34,318 bases of DNA, from NCBI GenBank assembly GCA_938002015.1, contig CALLAU010000030.1:1-34318 (forward strand), in the 5' to 3' direction. Shown here piece after piece: positions 7,433-15,264 of this stretch. A model generated the notes under the pieces. The model ran no database searches, had not been told where the DNA came from, and saw only the letters and a list, made by a program, of their open reading frames with translations. The stretch's first letter is position 1. Each line of letters opens with the position of its first letter. The position numbers and the translations under genes are program-made. This DNA comes from an uncultured Bdellovibrionales bacterium. Lineage in GTDB: Bacteria > Bdellovibrionota > Bdellovibrionia > Bdellovibrionales > UBA1609.

Positions 7433-7441
7433 TTCAAATAA

Positions 7442-7470
7442 ATCTTAAACCCTTGACTATTTTAAAGCAA
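7442..7470 (-). promoter_or_regulatory. Predicted sigma-70 promoter of lptG
   Basis: On the minus strand, TTGCTT (7470-7465) and TAAGAT (7447-7442) are separated by exactly 17 bases. The start site would be expected around 7435, two or three bases from the GTG start. Confidence 0.55.
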
Positions 7471-7502
7471 TCTTAAGACCTTAGAATAGGCTTGCCTATT
7501 TG

Positions 7503-7531
7503 TTGACTCTACTTAGATCCTGTCGTGTAAT
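7503..7531 (+). promoter_or_regulatory. Predicted sigma-70 promoter of the response regulator-nadC unit
   Basis: TTGACT (7503-7508) and TGTAAT (7526-7531) are separated by 17 bases, close to the consensus. Transcription would start near 7538, within a few bases of the ATG at 7541, leaving almost no leader; no ribosome-binding site is seen there. Confidence 0.65.
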
Positions 7532-7540
7532 TATGTGTAT

Positions 7541-8773
7541 ATGTCTTTAAAAATTCTCTTAGCAGATGAAAGCCCAACGATTAGAAAAGCGTTTGAAATC
7601 GCTTTAAAAGACTATGGAGTTAAAGTTCAGTCCGTTCACCAAGGCATTGATGTTAAAGAACTTTGTGAAAGTTTTAAACCACATATTTGTTTTTTAGATG
7701 TACTCATACCAAAACTTAATGGATATGAAGTGTCCACACAGTTAAAAGCTGAGCCGACTCTTTCAAAAATACCCACTGTTATTATGTGGAGTGGCTTTAT
7801 GGAGCTTGATGAAAATAAATTCATGACCTCTGGCGCTAATGGAAAAATTGAAAAACCTTTTGAATCCGCAGAACTTAGAACACTAGTGCAAAAGCTAGTT
7901 CCTTCTCTTGAAAGTAACGAAATAGCAAAACATATTATACCAGACACCCTTCCAGGGGATGAAATTTTTGGAAACCCAGGGCAACAAGTAGCTCAAAGTG
8001 CACCAACACCTTCTTCTCTAACTCCTCCTCCACCAACTCCAGGCAATCCACCAGCACTGCCGCTGGAAAACCCTGTCGATAACCTTGATCTAGATAGCTT
8101 AGATTCTGAGATTGATAACTTTAGTGTTGAAAGCCTTGGGAGTGATCACTCTACTCAGGAAAATAATGACTTTGCAGGGTTAGAGGATCTAGATGACTTT
8201 AAAGTAGAGACACTTGACGATGATTCATTCCCTCTTGAAGGAGAAAACAGTTCAGCTAGTGGGAATAGTGATGACCCTGACGATATTTTCGCATCTTTTG
8301 ATGCATCTAAAAGCTCTTCTGTTAATAATTCTAGTGAAAGTGATGACATTTTTGGCTCATTAGAAAATGAAGTTTCAAATGACGACTCAGTTGAAGATAT
8401 TTTTGGAAGTCATGATGCTGGAAACGAGCCGCCTCCATTTCCACAAGAAGTTAAAGAAGCTGAAAACCTTACTGAACTAGAACCTCTTAAAGATGAACTT
8501 CCTCCTCTGTCTTCAGTAGAAACTGATTCTATAAACAAGATAAATAATCAGCCCTTAAGTGCTGATGCTGGAGTTATTAATACAAATAGTGATGGAGTTC
8601 CTCAACTTTCTAAAGAAGAACTAAAAAGACTTATACTTGCTCAGAGCAAAGATATCATAGAAAGTGTTGTTTGGGATGTCGTGCCTGAACTTGCAAGAGA
8701 GCTCATTCAAAAAGAGATCACAAAACTTATGAGCAAAGCTGAAGCAGATAGCCTTGATGGTGATTTAAGGTGA
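7541..8773 (+). CDS. Response regulator with acidic repeat linker and helical C-terminal domain
   Basis: 410 residues from the ATG at 7541; a GTG two codons earlier is less likely. Residues 1-125 are a receiver domain with acidic pair D9/E10, phospho-acceptor D53 (CFLDVLIP), S84 in place of the usual Thr/Ser, and K105 in EKPF. Residues about 140-355 are a Pro-, then Asp/Ser-rich probably disordered linker with a recurring D-x-I-F-(G/A)-S motif (GDEIFGN, DDIFASF, DDIFGSL, EDIFGSH). The last 60 residues form a helical tail, ESVVWDVVPELARELIQKEI, a motif I associate with delta-proteobacterial response regulators; its function is not established. There is no DNA-binding or enzyme output, so it probably works by protein contact. 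Its stop overlaps the nadC start. Confidence 0.82.
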   Translation: MSLKILLADESPTIRKAFEIALKDYGVKVQSVHQGIDVKELCESFKPHICFLDVLIPKLNGYEVSTQLKAEPTLSKIPTVIMWSGFMELDENKFMTSGANGKIEKPFESAELRTLVQKLVPSLESNEIAKHIIPDTLPGDEIFGNPGQQVAQSAPTPSSLTPPPPTPGNPPALPLENPVDNLDLDSLDSEIDNFSVESLGSDHSTQENNDFAGLEDLDDFKVETLDDDSFPLEGENSSASGNSDDPDDIFASFDASKSSSVNNSSESDDIFGSLENEVSNDDSVEDIFGSHDAGNEPPPFPQEVKEAENLTELEPLKDELPPLSSVETDSINKINNQPLSADAGVINTNSDGVPQLSKEELKRLILAQSKDIIESVVWDVVPELARELIQKEITKLMSKAEADSLDGDLR

Positions 8774-9609
8774 GTGAATTTTCTCCCTCTCCAGGGGAGG
8801 ACTTCTGGAAAAGCCTCTTTAAAGAAGATGCGCCGGAGGGGGACAGCACTGCTAATTCTTTAAAAATTCCTAAATATCAAAAATCAGCTAAAATTTTTGC
8901 TAAAGAAGACATTTCTTTATCTGGGGCAGATCTTATTTTAACTTCAATACCGGAGCATCTAGAAATAAACACGACTCTTTTTTTTAAAGATGGTCAAAGA
9001 GTGCTTAAAGGTCAGTGCATAGCTTTATTTGAAGGCCCCTGGAAATCACTTCTTCTCATAGAGCGCCCTATACTCAATTGGATGGGTCACTTTTCCGGAA
9101 TAGCAAGCCTATCTTGGAAATTCAGCGAAGAGGTAAAGCACACAAAGTGTAAAATTTTAGATACAAGAAAAACAACCCCTCTTTATAGAGGCTTTGAGAA
9201 AAAAGCTGTTCGTGATGGGGGCGCTTTTAATCATCGCTTTAATCTCTCTGATGCAATGATGTTAAAAGAGAACCATTTAAGTTTAGTAGATTTTAATTTT
9301 AAAAAAGCTGTAGACTTTTGCCTTGAAGAAAACCCCAATAAACACCTCACAGTAGAAACGAGAAATTATGCTGATGTTGAAATGGTTTTAGAAACAAGTG
9401 CGCACAGAATTATGCTAGATAACTTCACAAACGATGAGATATCTAGAGCCGTAAAGCTTATTGGAGATAAGAAAGAAATTGAAGCAAGCGGGAATATGAA
9501 ATTAGACCGAGTAAAATCTGTAGCTGATTTAGGCGTTGATTTTATTAGTGTTGGAGCACTCACTCATTCTGCACCTCAAGCAGATTTAACAATGCTCATG
9601 GATTTTTAA
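8770..9609 (+). CDS. nadC: Nicotinate-nucleotide pyrophosphorylase (carboxylating)
   Basis: Quinolinate phosphoribosyltransferase: converts quinolinate and PRPP to nicotinate mononucleotide, CO2 and pyrophosphate, the entry step of de novo NAD synthesis. The 279 residues match the family. Signatures are intact: LDTRKTTPLYRGFEKKAV with the substrate-binding Thr/Arg, then DGGAFNHRFNLSDAMMLKENH, the barrel strands VETRNYADVE and RIMLDNF, EASGNM, and the C-terminal DFISVGALTHSAPQADLTML. The start is a GTG whose last two bases belong to the response regulator's TGA (GTGA overlap), preceded by AAGG, so translation is coupled to the regulator. birA follows 43 bases downstream. nadA and nadB are not in the window. 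Confidence 0.95.
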   Translation: MSEFSPSPGEDFWKSLFKEDAPEGDSTANSLKIPKYQKSAKIFAKEDISLSGADLILTSIPEHLEINTTLFFKDGQRVLKGQCIALFEGPWKSLLLIERPILNWMGHFSGIASLSWKFSEEVKHTKCKILDTRKTTPLYRGFEKKAVRDGGAFNHRFNLSDAMMLKENHLSLVDFNFKKAVDFCLEENPNKHLTVETRNYADVEMVLETSAHRIMLDNFTNDEISRAVKLIGDKKEIEASGNMKLDRVKSVADLGVDFISVGALTHSAPQADLTMLMDF

Positions 9610-9652
9610 AGAAGACTGTTAAAATATAAGAAGAAGAAAAAAGGAGTAATTG

Positions 9653-10360
9653 ATGTTTGATATTGGACTCTCCATTAAGGAATGGGCAAAAGCTGAAAAT
9701 GTAAAAGTTTATTATGAAGAAGAACTTTCAAGCACAAATGAAATCTCTAAAGAAAAAATAAGCGAATTTGATTCCCCTTTTATAGTTGTAACAAGCAAGC
9801 AAACCAGTGGAAAAGGGCGAGGTGAAAACACTTGGACAGATTCTCCAGACAAAGGAGGCCTTCTAGCTTCATGGGTTTATAAACTTAAAAAACCAGCTCA
9901 ACCTATTGCAACCCCTCTTTTTGGCCTTGCTACTTTTAAAGCTTTTGATCAAGATTTTGACCTAAACCTTTCCTTAAAAGCTCCAAATGACATTTATATT
10001 GATGAAAAAAAACTTGCAGGACTTTTGTTAGAAGGCTTAAGCCAAGGTGACGACCACTATCTTATTGCAGGACTTGGGCTAAATGTTTTCACTCACCCAA
10101 GCGTAGCTAACTCTACTGCTTTAATTGATCATATTGGCTCTGATTTAGAAAAAAACAGGTGGCTTAGAACATTTTCTAACTTAAATGCTTTAATGTCTCA
10201 AGCAAGCCTTGCTTGCCAAGATGAAAAATTATCAGACATCTATATAAAAGACTTAGAAAAAGCGCTTTCATTATACCCTAAAAACAATATTACAAAAGTA
10301 CTCCCCGATGGAAGCATTGAAGTTTTTAATAAAGACATCATTAGCTGGAGAGACCTTTAA
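9653..10360 (+). CDS. birA: Biotin--protein ligase (monofunctional)
   Basis: Activates biotin to biotinyl-AMP and attaches it to a lysine of carboxylase carrier domains such as AccB. The 235 residues cover only the ligase; there is no N-terminal DNA-binding domain, so it should not act as the biotin-operon repressor. Motifs: SSTNE (27-31), the biotinyl-AMP loop SGKGRGENTW (about 52-61), then LKAPNDIYIDEKKLAGLL (about 108-124) and LIAGLGLNV. In the usual KWPND motif the Trp is Ala here (K109-A110-PND). The ATG at 9653 is preferred over the TTG just before it, because GGAG lies six bases upstream of the ATG. Probably in the same unit as nadC, a cofactor theme. Confidence 0.9.
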   Translation: MFDIGLSIKEWAKAENVKVYYEEELSSTNEISKEKISEFDSPFIVVTSKQTSGKGRGENTWTDSPDKGGLLASWVYKLKKPAQPIATPLFGLATFKAFDQDFDLNLSLKAPNDIYIDEKKLAGLLLEGLSQGDDHYLIAGLGLNVFTHPSVANSTALIDHIGSDLEKNRWLRTFSNLNALMSQASLACQDEKLSDIYIKDLEKALSLYPKNNITKVLPDGSIEVFNKDIISWRDL

Positions 10361-10403
10361 ACATTAATATACTAAAAAGATATAAAAAGGCTTTTAAAAT
10401 CAT

Positions 10404-10952
10404 ATGGTAAAAAAAATATTTGGAACAATCTCTATAATACTCATCTCTCTTGCAATAGTTCTTTTCATTAGAACTGGAAGTTTTAAATCTGCAACTATAG
10501 AGAAAGCCTCTATTCCAAAATATCAAATATACTTTAAAAAACATATAGGCCCTTACCATAAAATTATTAAAAGCCTTAATGAAGTTGAAGAGGCAATGAA
10601 AAATTTAAATTTTAAATGTAGTAAAACTTTTGGCTACTTCTTAAGTGACCCTGAGGTTGTTGATCATGAAAAGCTTGTAAGCTTAACTGGTTGTATTTAT
10701 GAGACTCATGAAGCCCCTCAGCTTCTTGTTCCACCAGATGGAATTGAAACAGACTTTATAGGAGGAGAAGAGAACTGCTATAAAGGAACTTTTACAGGCT
10801 CTCCTTCACTTACAGCTTTTAAGGTTTATCCAAAATTAAAAGAAGCAGCCTTAAAAGACAAAAAACCACTGAATACAGCGGCTCTTGAGATTTATGAAGT
10901 TACAGGTAGAGACTCTGTAACAACAAGTGTTTATTTATGTGAAAATAATTAG
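10404..10952 (+). CDS. Membrane-anchored GyrI-like domain protein
   Basis: 182 residues. A single N-terminal membrane segment (about residues 5-23) is followed by a GyrI/effector-binding-type domain: KHIGPYHKI (46-54), then FGYFLSDPEVVDHEKLVSLT, and near the end TAALEIYEVTG. In soluble relatives this domain binds small hydrophobic molecules, DNA gyrase or acts as the AraC/MerR ligand pocket. Here it should be tethered to the inner membrane and face the periplasm, by the weak positive-inside signal MVKK. It follows birA by 43 bases on the same strand and converges on the L,D-transpeptidase with only six bases between stops. Ligand unknown. Confidence 0.72.
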   Translation: MVKKIFGTISIILISLAIVLFIRTGSFKSATIEKASIPKYQIYFKKHIGPYHKIIKSLNEVEEAMKNLNFKCSKTFGYFLSDPEVVDHEKLVSLTGCIYETHEAPQLLVPPDGIETDFIGGEENCYKGTFTGSPSLTAFKVYPKLKEAALKDKKPLNTAALEIYEVTGRDSVTTSVYLCENN

Positions 10953-10958
10953 AATTTT

Positions 10959-13043
10959 TTACTCAACAATTACTTTTCCATTTAACCATGACGCAACATC
11001 TCTACAAAATTTCACAATTGTAGCATCACTACTTTCAGAACCAATCACGCGTCCCTGACAATGCGCCCTGTAGTTTACAAGGTTTTGAGCTAAGGCCTCA
11101 TCATTTCTATCGGCGTTAACAGTTCCTGTAACTACTTTCCACCTTCTAACCCCTGCACTGTTTTCAGCTTTAAATTGTTTAATCTTGCCAACTAAGCTGA
11201 TTACTTGAGCTTGTGATAAACTGTTTATATTTGTAATAGAGTTATCTACTAGTCTAATATATGCAGCATTTTCATTTAAAAAGTTCCTTCTCCTAACACT
11301 AGGGTCATGATCTATAGAAACTAAAGCTGATCTTGGAGCTATTGAATTTGAATCTCCATTTACGTAACTTCTAAGTTGATTTAAATTCATTTGAGTCTCA
11401 TTAGTAAGCTTTGTTAAGCAGCCATTTTCAGAAACTGTATGGTAATTACCAAACCTTCTCACGATATAAGTACTCTTATCATCACAAACCACTATGTCTG
11501 GACTGTTTGGTGAGTTGCTATAAATTACTTTTTTAAAGCCCGACTCTCTTTTATAAATACTATCTACGTTAGTATAAATATCTAAATTCATTTTAACTTC
11601 AACAGGAATCATATCTTTTGGACCTTCATGGAGTATATCATAAAGCATATACAAATCATGATCCTGCATTCTCATACACCCATGAGAAACAAAAGTTCTA
11701 CGAAGCTTATCGCTATCAATTTGATAATGGTAACCAATTTGTCGATACCCTTCTGCATAATCAACAGATTCCTCATCTTCAAGCATGACATAATTATTTC
11801 TTTCATCCTTAAATATATTTGAAACTCTAGATCTATCAATTATTCCAATAAAAGGTCTCCCTTGATAATAATCTGGCACACGTCTTTCATATGAGTTTCT
11901 TCCATAAAAACCACTCTCATTCCAAATATGTTTCTTAATTAGAACAGCATCTTCAAATTTAAAGTCTTTAATTTCACCGTCTTTATCTGGTATCATTAAA
12001 GTCATTGAACTAGTTTTACCACCGAAAGCTTCTCTAGCTGTAACAGCTCCTACTGCTATAGGAAGAACTCTAGTGATCCCATGCCTTCTATCTCTTATAA
12101 TAGTTTTTTGGCTACTGATTTCAGATCTTACCTCAAAGTCAGTATCACTAAGAGGTATACTTTCATATATCTCCTTTACTTCAATAAGAGGATTACCATT
12201 AGTATCTTTTAAGTTCCAATTAACAGAAATATTAATTTTCTTAAAGAAAAAACCCTTCTTATTACTGTGAATAAAAAGTAGTAGATCAATATCAAAAACA
12301 GTATCTTCTTTTGTTACGTCCACAACTCTCTCATAAGAAACACTGATCACAACGTTTCTTCTTCTCTCCATTCGATCATCTTGTATGACAGCAGCTCGCT
12401 TAGTCCTATCGCCAATCTTAACCATTTCAGTATTACTTGAAATTACTGGCCCAATAGCACTAACACTATCTCTATGACTAGAGGTTTTAATATAGAAATT
12501 TACTCCTTCTTCTTGTGTGAAGTAAAAAGGATTGGCTGCTAAGGCTTCAAGGATTTTTGCTGAAGTAGATGGTACATTTACATCGTGTTTTTGCGCATCT
12601 CTTAATTCGTTATATTTAATATAATCAAATTTCCCATCATCCAACACATCAACACTCTCTCTTACTGAAGTATTTATACGCTCTTCTCCTGAAGGCACTT
12701 GAGCTTCATTAATAACAGTCTGATCTTCAGCTCTCTGCTCTACATCAATATTATTACTACCGTTATCTGGCAGTCCGTTTAATATTTCCTCAAGCACCTC
12801 TTCAATTTTTGGATCATCAGCTACAGTCTCTCTTTCAACAACAACTTCTTCATCTGCAGAACCAATAACAATATCTTCAACGACGAAATTACTATCATTT
12901 CCTTGCGGCTCAGCGGGCCTATCTGTGCCTTGATTTAAAAGTTGCTCTATAAAGTCATCTACTTTTTCATGATTGTTTGCATAAGAAAATGATGTTTGAA
13001 AAATTAAACTTAAACATATTATAGATGTCAGTACCTGATTCAT
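10959..13043 (-). CDS. Large periplasmic L,D-transpeptidase (YkuD domain)
   Basis: 694 residues with a signal peptide (about 1-22). A low-complexity acidic region (25-135) leads into a unique middle region. The catalytic part is seen at H439 (GYHYQI) and S453-H-G-C456-M-R458, the YkuD SHGCxR signature with nucleophile C456. Such enzymes form 3-3 crosslinks, attach lipoprotein to peptidoglycan or exchange D-amino acids. About 190 residues follow the active site, with several Cys (IVVCDDKST, ENGCLTKL, AHCQGRV). The protein is two to three times the usual length, so the substrate may be special. In Bdellovibrio, L,D-transpeptidases modify prey wall; a similar role here is conjecture. Divergent from the coiled-coil lipoprotein across 250 bases. 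AAAGGG precedes the ATG by about ten bases. Confidence 0.87.
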   Translation of the reverse strand: MNQVLTSIICLSLIFQTSFSYANNHEKVDDFIEQLLNQGTDRPAEPQGNDSNFVVEDIVIGSADEEVVVERETVADDPKIEEVLEEILNGLPDNGSNNIDVEQRAEDQTVINEAQVPSGEERINTSVRESVDVLDDGKFDYIKYNELRDAQKHDVNVPSTSAKILEALAANPFYFTQEEGVNFYIKTSSHRDSVSAIGPVISSNTEMVKIGDRTKRAAVIQDDRMERRRNVVISVSYERVVDVTKEDTVFDIDLLLFIHSNKKGFFFKKINISVNWNLKDTNGNPLIEVKEIYESIPLSDTDFEVRSEISSQKTIIRDRRHGITRVLPIAVGAVTAREAFGGKTSSMTLMIPDKDGEIKDFKFEDAVLIKKHIWNESGFYGRNSYERRVPDYYQGRPFIGIIDRSRVSNIFKDERNNYVMLEDEESVDYAEGYRQIGYHYQIDSDKLRRTFVSHGCMRMQDHDLYMLYDILHEGPKDMIPVEVKMNLDIYTNVDSIYKRESGFKKVIYSNSPNSPDIVVCDDKSTYIVRRFGNYHTVSENGCLTKLTNETQMNLNQLRSYVNGDSNSIAPRSALVSIDHDPSVRRRNFLNENAAYIRLVDNSITNINSLSQAQVISLVGKIKQFKAENSAGVRRWKVVTGTVNADRNDEALAQNLVNYRAHCQGRVIGSESSDATIVKFCRDVASWLNGKVIVE

Positions 13044-13293
13044 AAATTTGCTACCCTTTATTAGTGTTTATATAATTAAAAATTGTTCAGTATTACTAGA
13101 GCAGGATCTAAGCCAAATATGAGATGAAACAGGGTTTATTTGAGCTTGAAAATATCTCAAAGTGGTGACAATTTTTGGTACAATTGCCGCTAAAGTGACG
13201 CTTCTAAGCTCTCAAATGTAATTAATTTAGATTTAAGCATGTTACCACCTGGCATTAATGTTGCCTACTAAAGCCTAACGAGGAGTTTTATTC

Positions 13294-15189
13294 ATGCTAA
13301 AACTGGTATTAAGCACAATTCTAATGACTTTATTCATCACTGGCTGTGATAGCCGAGGAACATACTCTACTGAAGGTATTGATATGAGAAAAGCTGGAGA
13401 TGCAGTAGCATTTTCAAGAGATGACAATAAAACAACGCCTAACACAAGGCCTGAATATGACTATGATAACTTAAATATACCAAGTGACCCTGAAGTTGAA
13501 ACACCTATTAGTTTTAGAGGTGAAGAACGAGTCGAGCTTGAGACAAGAATTGCCGAAGCTGAAGAGGCTTTAAGACAGTCTGAGTTAAGAAATTCTGAGG
13601 CCTCAGAAAATAGAGACGCCGCTATCGAACTCGCACGACAAGAAGGAATTGAAACAGGACTTGAAACAGTTGAAGAGGCAAGTGAGGAGCTTAAAAGTAT
13701 TTTAGAAGAAACAAGGGTCAGGGCTGACGAAGCTGAGGCAGAGGTTTTAAGAGCACAAGAAGAACTAGACGCACTACTTACACAAAGGCGAGTTGAGGCT
13801 CAAAAAGCACAGGCTCTAAGCGCAGACTTAGCTGAAGCAACTAGTTCTTTAGAGGCAAGTACAGCTGAACTAACAAATCTAAGAAATGAGATTCAAGAAA
13901 ATGAAGCACTCATTATAGAACTGGAAACTAACGATGCAAATAATGAACAAATAACTAAACTAAGAGAGGATAATATTTCTCTTCAAGCTAAAATTAACGA
14001 GCTTGAAACAGTGATTGCAGGTACACAAAACGAAAATAGTCTTTCTGTTGAAACGGAAGATAATCAAGTAGTTCCTAGTAACGATTCTACTAATAGTAAT
14101 CAGGCAACTCAAACTACTCCAACTGAAGTGTTAGAAACTAGCTCACCTGATCTACCACCAACTACGTCAGTGACTAATACAACAACCACTAGAAAAACAT
14201 TAGATGAAGTTTTTTACTCTTTAAAAGCAGGTGAAGGGGCAACTACTGCCAATACGGATATTGTCGACAGTAGCTCAACACTTTCACCATCAGCACCTGC
14301 AGAAAACAGTAATGAAGTACCAACTGAGATCGCAGTAAACAGTGAAGCTCCAACTGATACTGTGGCAAGCAATGAAACTGTAGATGAAATGACAGGCTCA
14401 AGTTTAGTTGGTTTATTTACACCTGAAGAAAATGGAGAAAGAAAAGGAGTAATGCTTACATTCTCTGCAATACCAGGCACACCAGAAGAGGTTGTCGATA
14501 TGCTATCTATTCCATTCTTATACAAAAATAGTACAACTGATGGAGTAACAAAAATTCCTCACCTCTTCCCAACTTTCGTTTCAGAGTGTGAAAACGGCCT
14601 TCTCACAGATTTTTCTGGATGGGTAAACTTATCAACTGACAAAGATGAAAGTTTAAGGCCATGTTCATATAAAATTATTAATTTCTCCAACAACTCTAAT
14701 CAAGGAGATATTGAATTTAGCCTAGTTCAGCCAAAAATAAATAACCTTGGTATCGCTGAAGAAGGTAAAGATGCTATTGCAAGTCTTGTGTCTGCAATAA
14801 GACCTCATGCTATTGCATTTCATACAGTACTTGAAGAAGAAGACCTTGCAAACTTCAATAATGAAGCTTCTGAAAGTTATAATAGATTAATGAGTTTTCA
14901 CCTTACTGCAAGATCTCTACAGATGAAAAGACCTAATGATGAGGGTATTAATATACCATACATTGATGTTGAAGATGGAAGCTGTTTCATCAATGTTTAT
15001 TCAAAAACATTAACAACCGAAGATTTTAATACTCGTGAAGAGCTTAGAGGTTTTCAATCTCAAAGGTGTGGAATAAGAGTAACACCGATTGAAAAGTCGA
15101 TTGATGAAGTAGAAGAAGAAGCACTTAACCCAGAGCTTGATAGAGAGAATGAAACCGGTATTCCAAGCACCCCTAACCCTCACCTTTAA
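13294..15189 (+). CDS. Coiled-coil lipoprotein, unknown function
   Basis: 631 residues. The N-terminus is a lipoprotein signal peptide ending in the lipobox ITGC, so C18 should be lipidated; the +2 residue is Asp, which in enteric bacteria signals inner-membrane retention. Residues about 80-250 are a long Glu/Ala/Arg-rich coiled coil with heptad character (ELETRIAEAEEALRQSELR). A Ser/Thr/Pro/Asn-rich linker (about 255-370) follows, then a C-terminal globular region of about 230 residues with several Cys and no recognised fold. The architecture suggests a rod anchored in a membrane reaching into the periplasm. GAGGAG eight to nine bases before the ATG supports the start. Divergent from the L,D-transpeptidase, so possibly part of the same wall-related process (inference). 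Confidence 0.8.
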   Translation: MLKLVLSTILMTLFITGCDSRGTYSTEGIDMRKAGDAVAFSRDDNKTTPNTRPEYDYDNLNIPSDPEVETPISFRGEERVELETRIAEAEEALRQSELRNSEASENRDAAIELARQEGIETGLETVEEASEELKSILEETRVRADEAEAEVLRAQEELDALLTQRRVEAQKAQALSADLAEATSSLEASTAELTNLRNEIQENEALIIELETNDANNEQITKLREDNISLQAKINELETVIAGTQNENSLSVETEDNQVVPSNDSTNSNQATQTTPTEVLETSSPDLPPTTSVTNTTTTRKTLDEVFYSLKAGEGATTANTDIVDSSSTLSPSAPAENSNEVPTEIAVNSEAPTDTVASNETVDEMTGSSLVGLFTPEENGERKGVMLTFSAIPGTPEEVVDMLSIPFLYKNSTTDGVTKIPHLFPTFVSECENGLLTDFSGWVNLSTDKDESLRPCSYKIINFSNNSNQGDIEFSLVQPKINNLGIAEEGKDAIASLVSAIRPHAIAFHTVLEEEDLANFNNEASESYNRLMSFHLTARSLQMKRPNDEGINIPYIDVEDGSCFINVYSKTLTTEDFNTREELRGFQSQRCGIRVTPIEKSIDEVEEEALNPELDRENETGIPSTPNPHL

Positions 15190-15231
15190 TTCACTGTTAG
15201 AGCCAAATTAACCTAAAGGTTTAAGCTTAAT

Positions 15232-15264
15232 GAAAAGTCTATATATTTATATATAAGACTTTTC
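15232..15264. terminator. Bidirectional terminator between lipoprotein gene and top6A
   Basis: GAAAAGTCT-ATATAT pairs with its complement ATATATAAGACTTTTC with a single bulged base. On the plus strand TTTTATTTTCTTT follows. The right arm overlaps the last codons and stop of the top6A gene, so the hairpin lies partly in coding sequence. Confidence 0.8.

Noticed and set aside
7636..7947. Minus-strand frame of 103 codons
   Set aside because: It is a shadow of the response regulator's receiver domain; no ribosome-binding site or family match.
13077..13293. Search for a leader peptide or riboswitch in the lipoprotein upstream region
   Set aside because: A 14-codon frame (MKQGLFELENISKW) was seen, but there is no ribosome-binding site or attenuator hairpin to support it.
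14214..14525. Minus-strand frame of 103 codons
   Set aside because: Opposite the Ser/Thr-rich linker of the lipoprotein; low-complexity translation.
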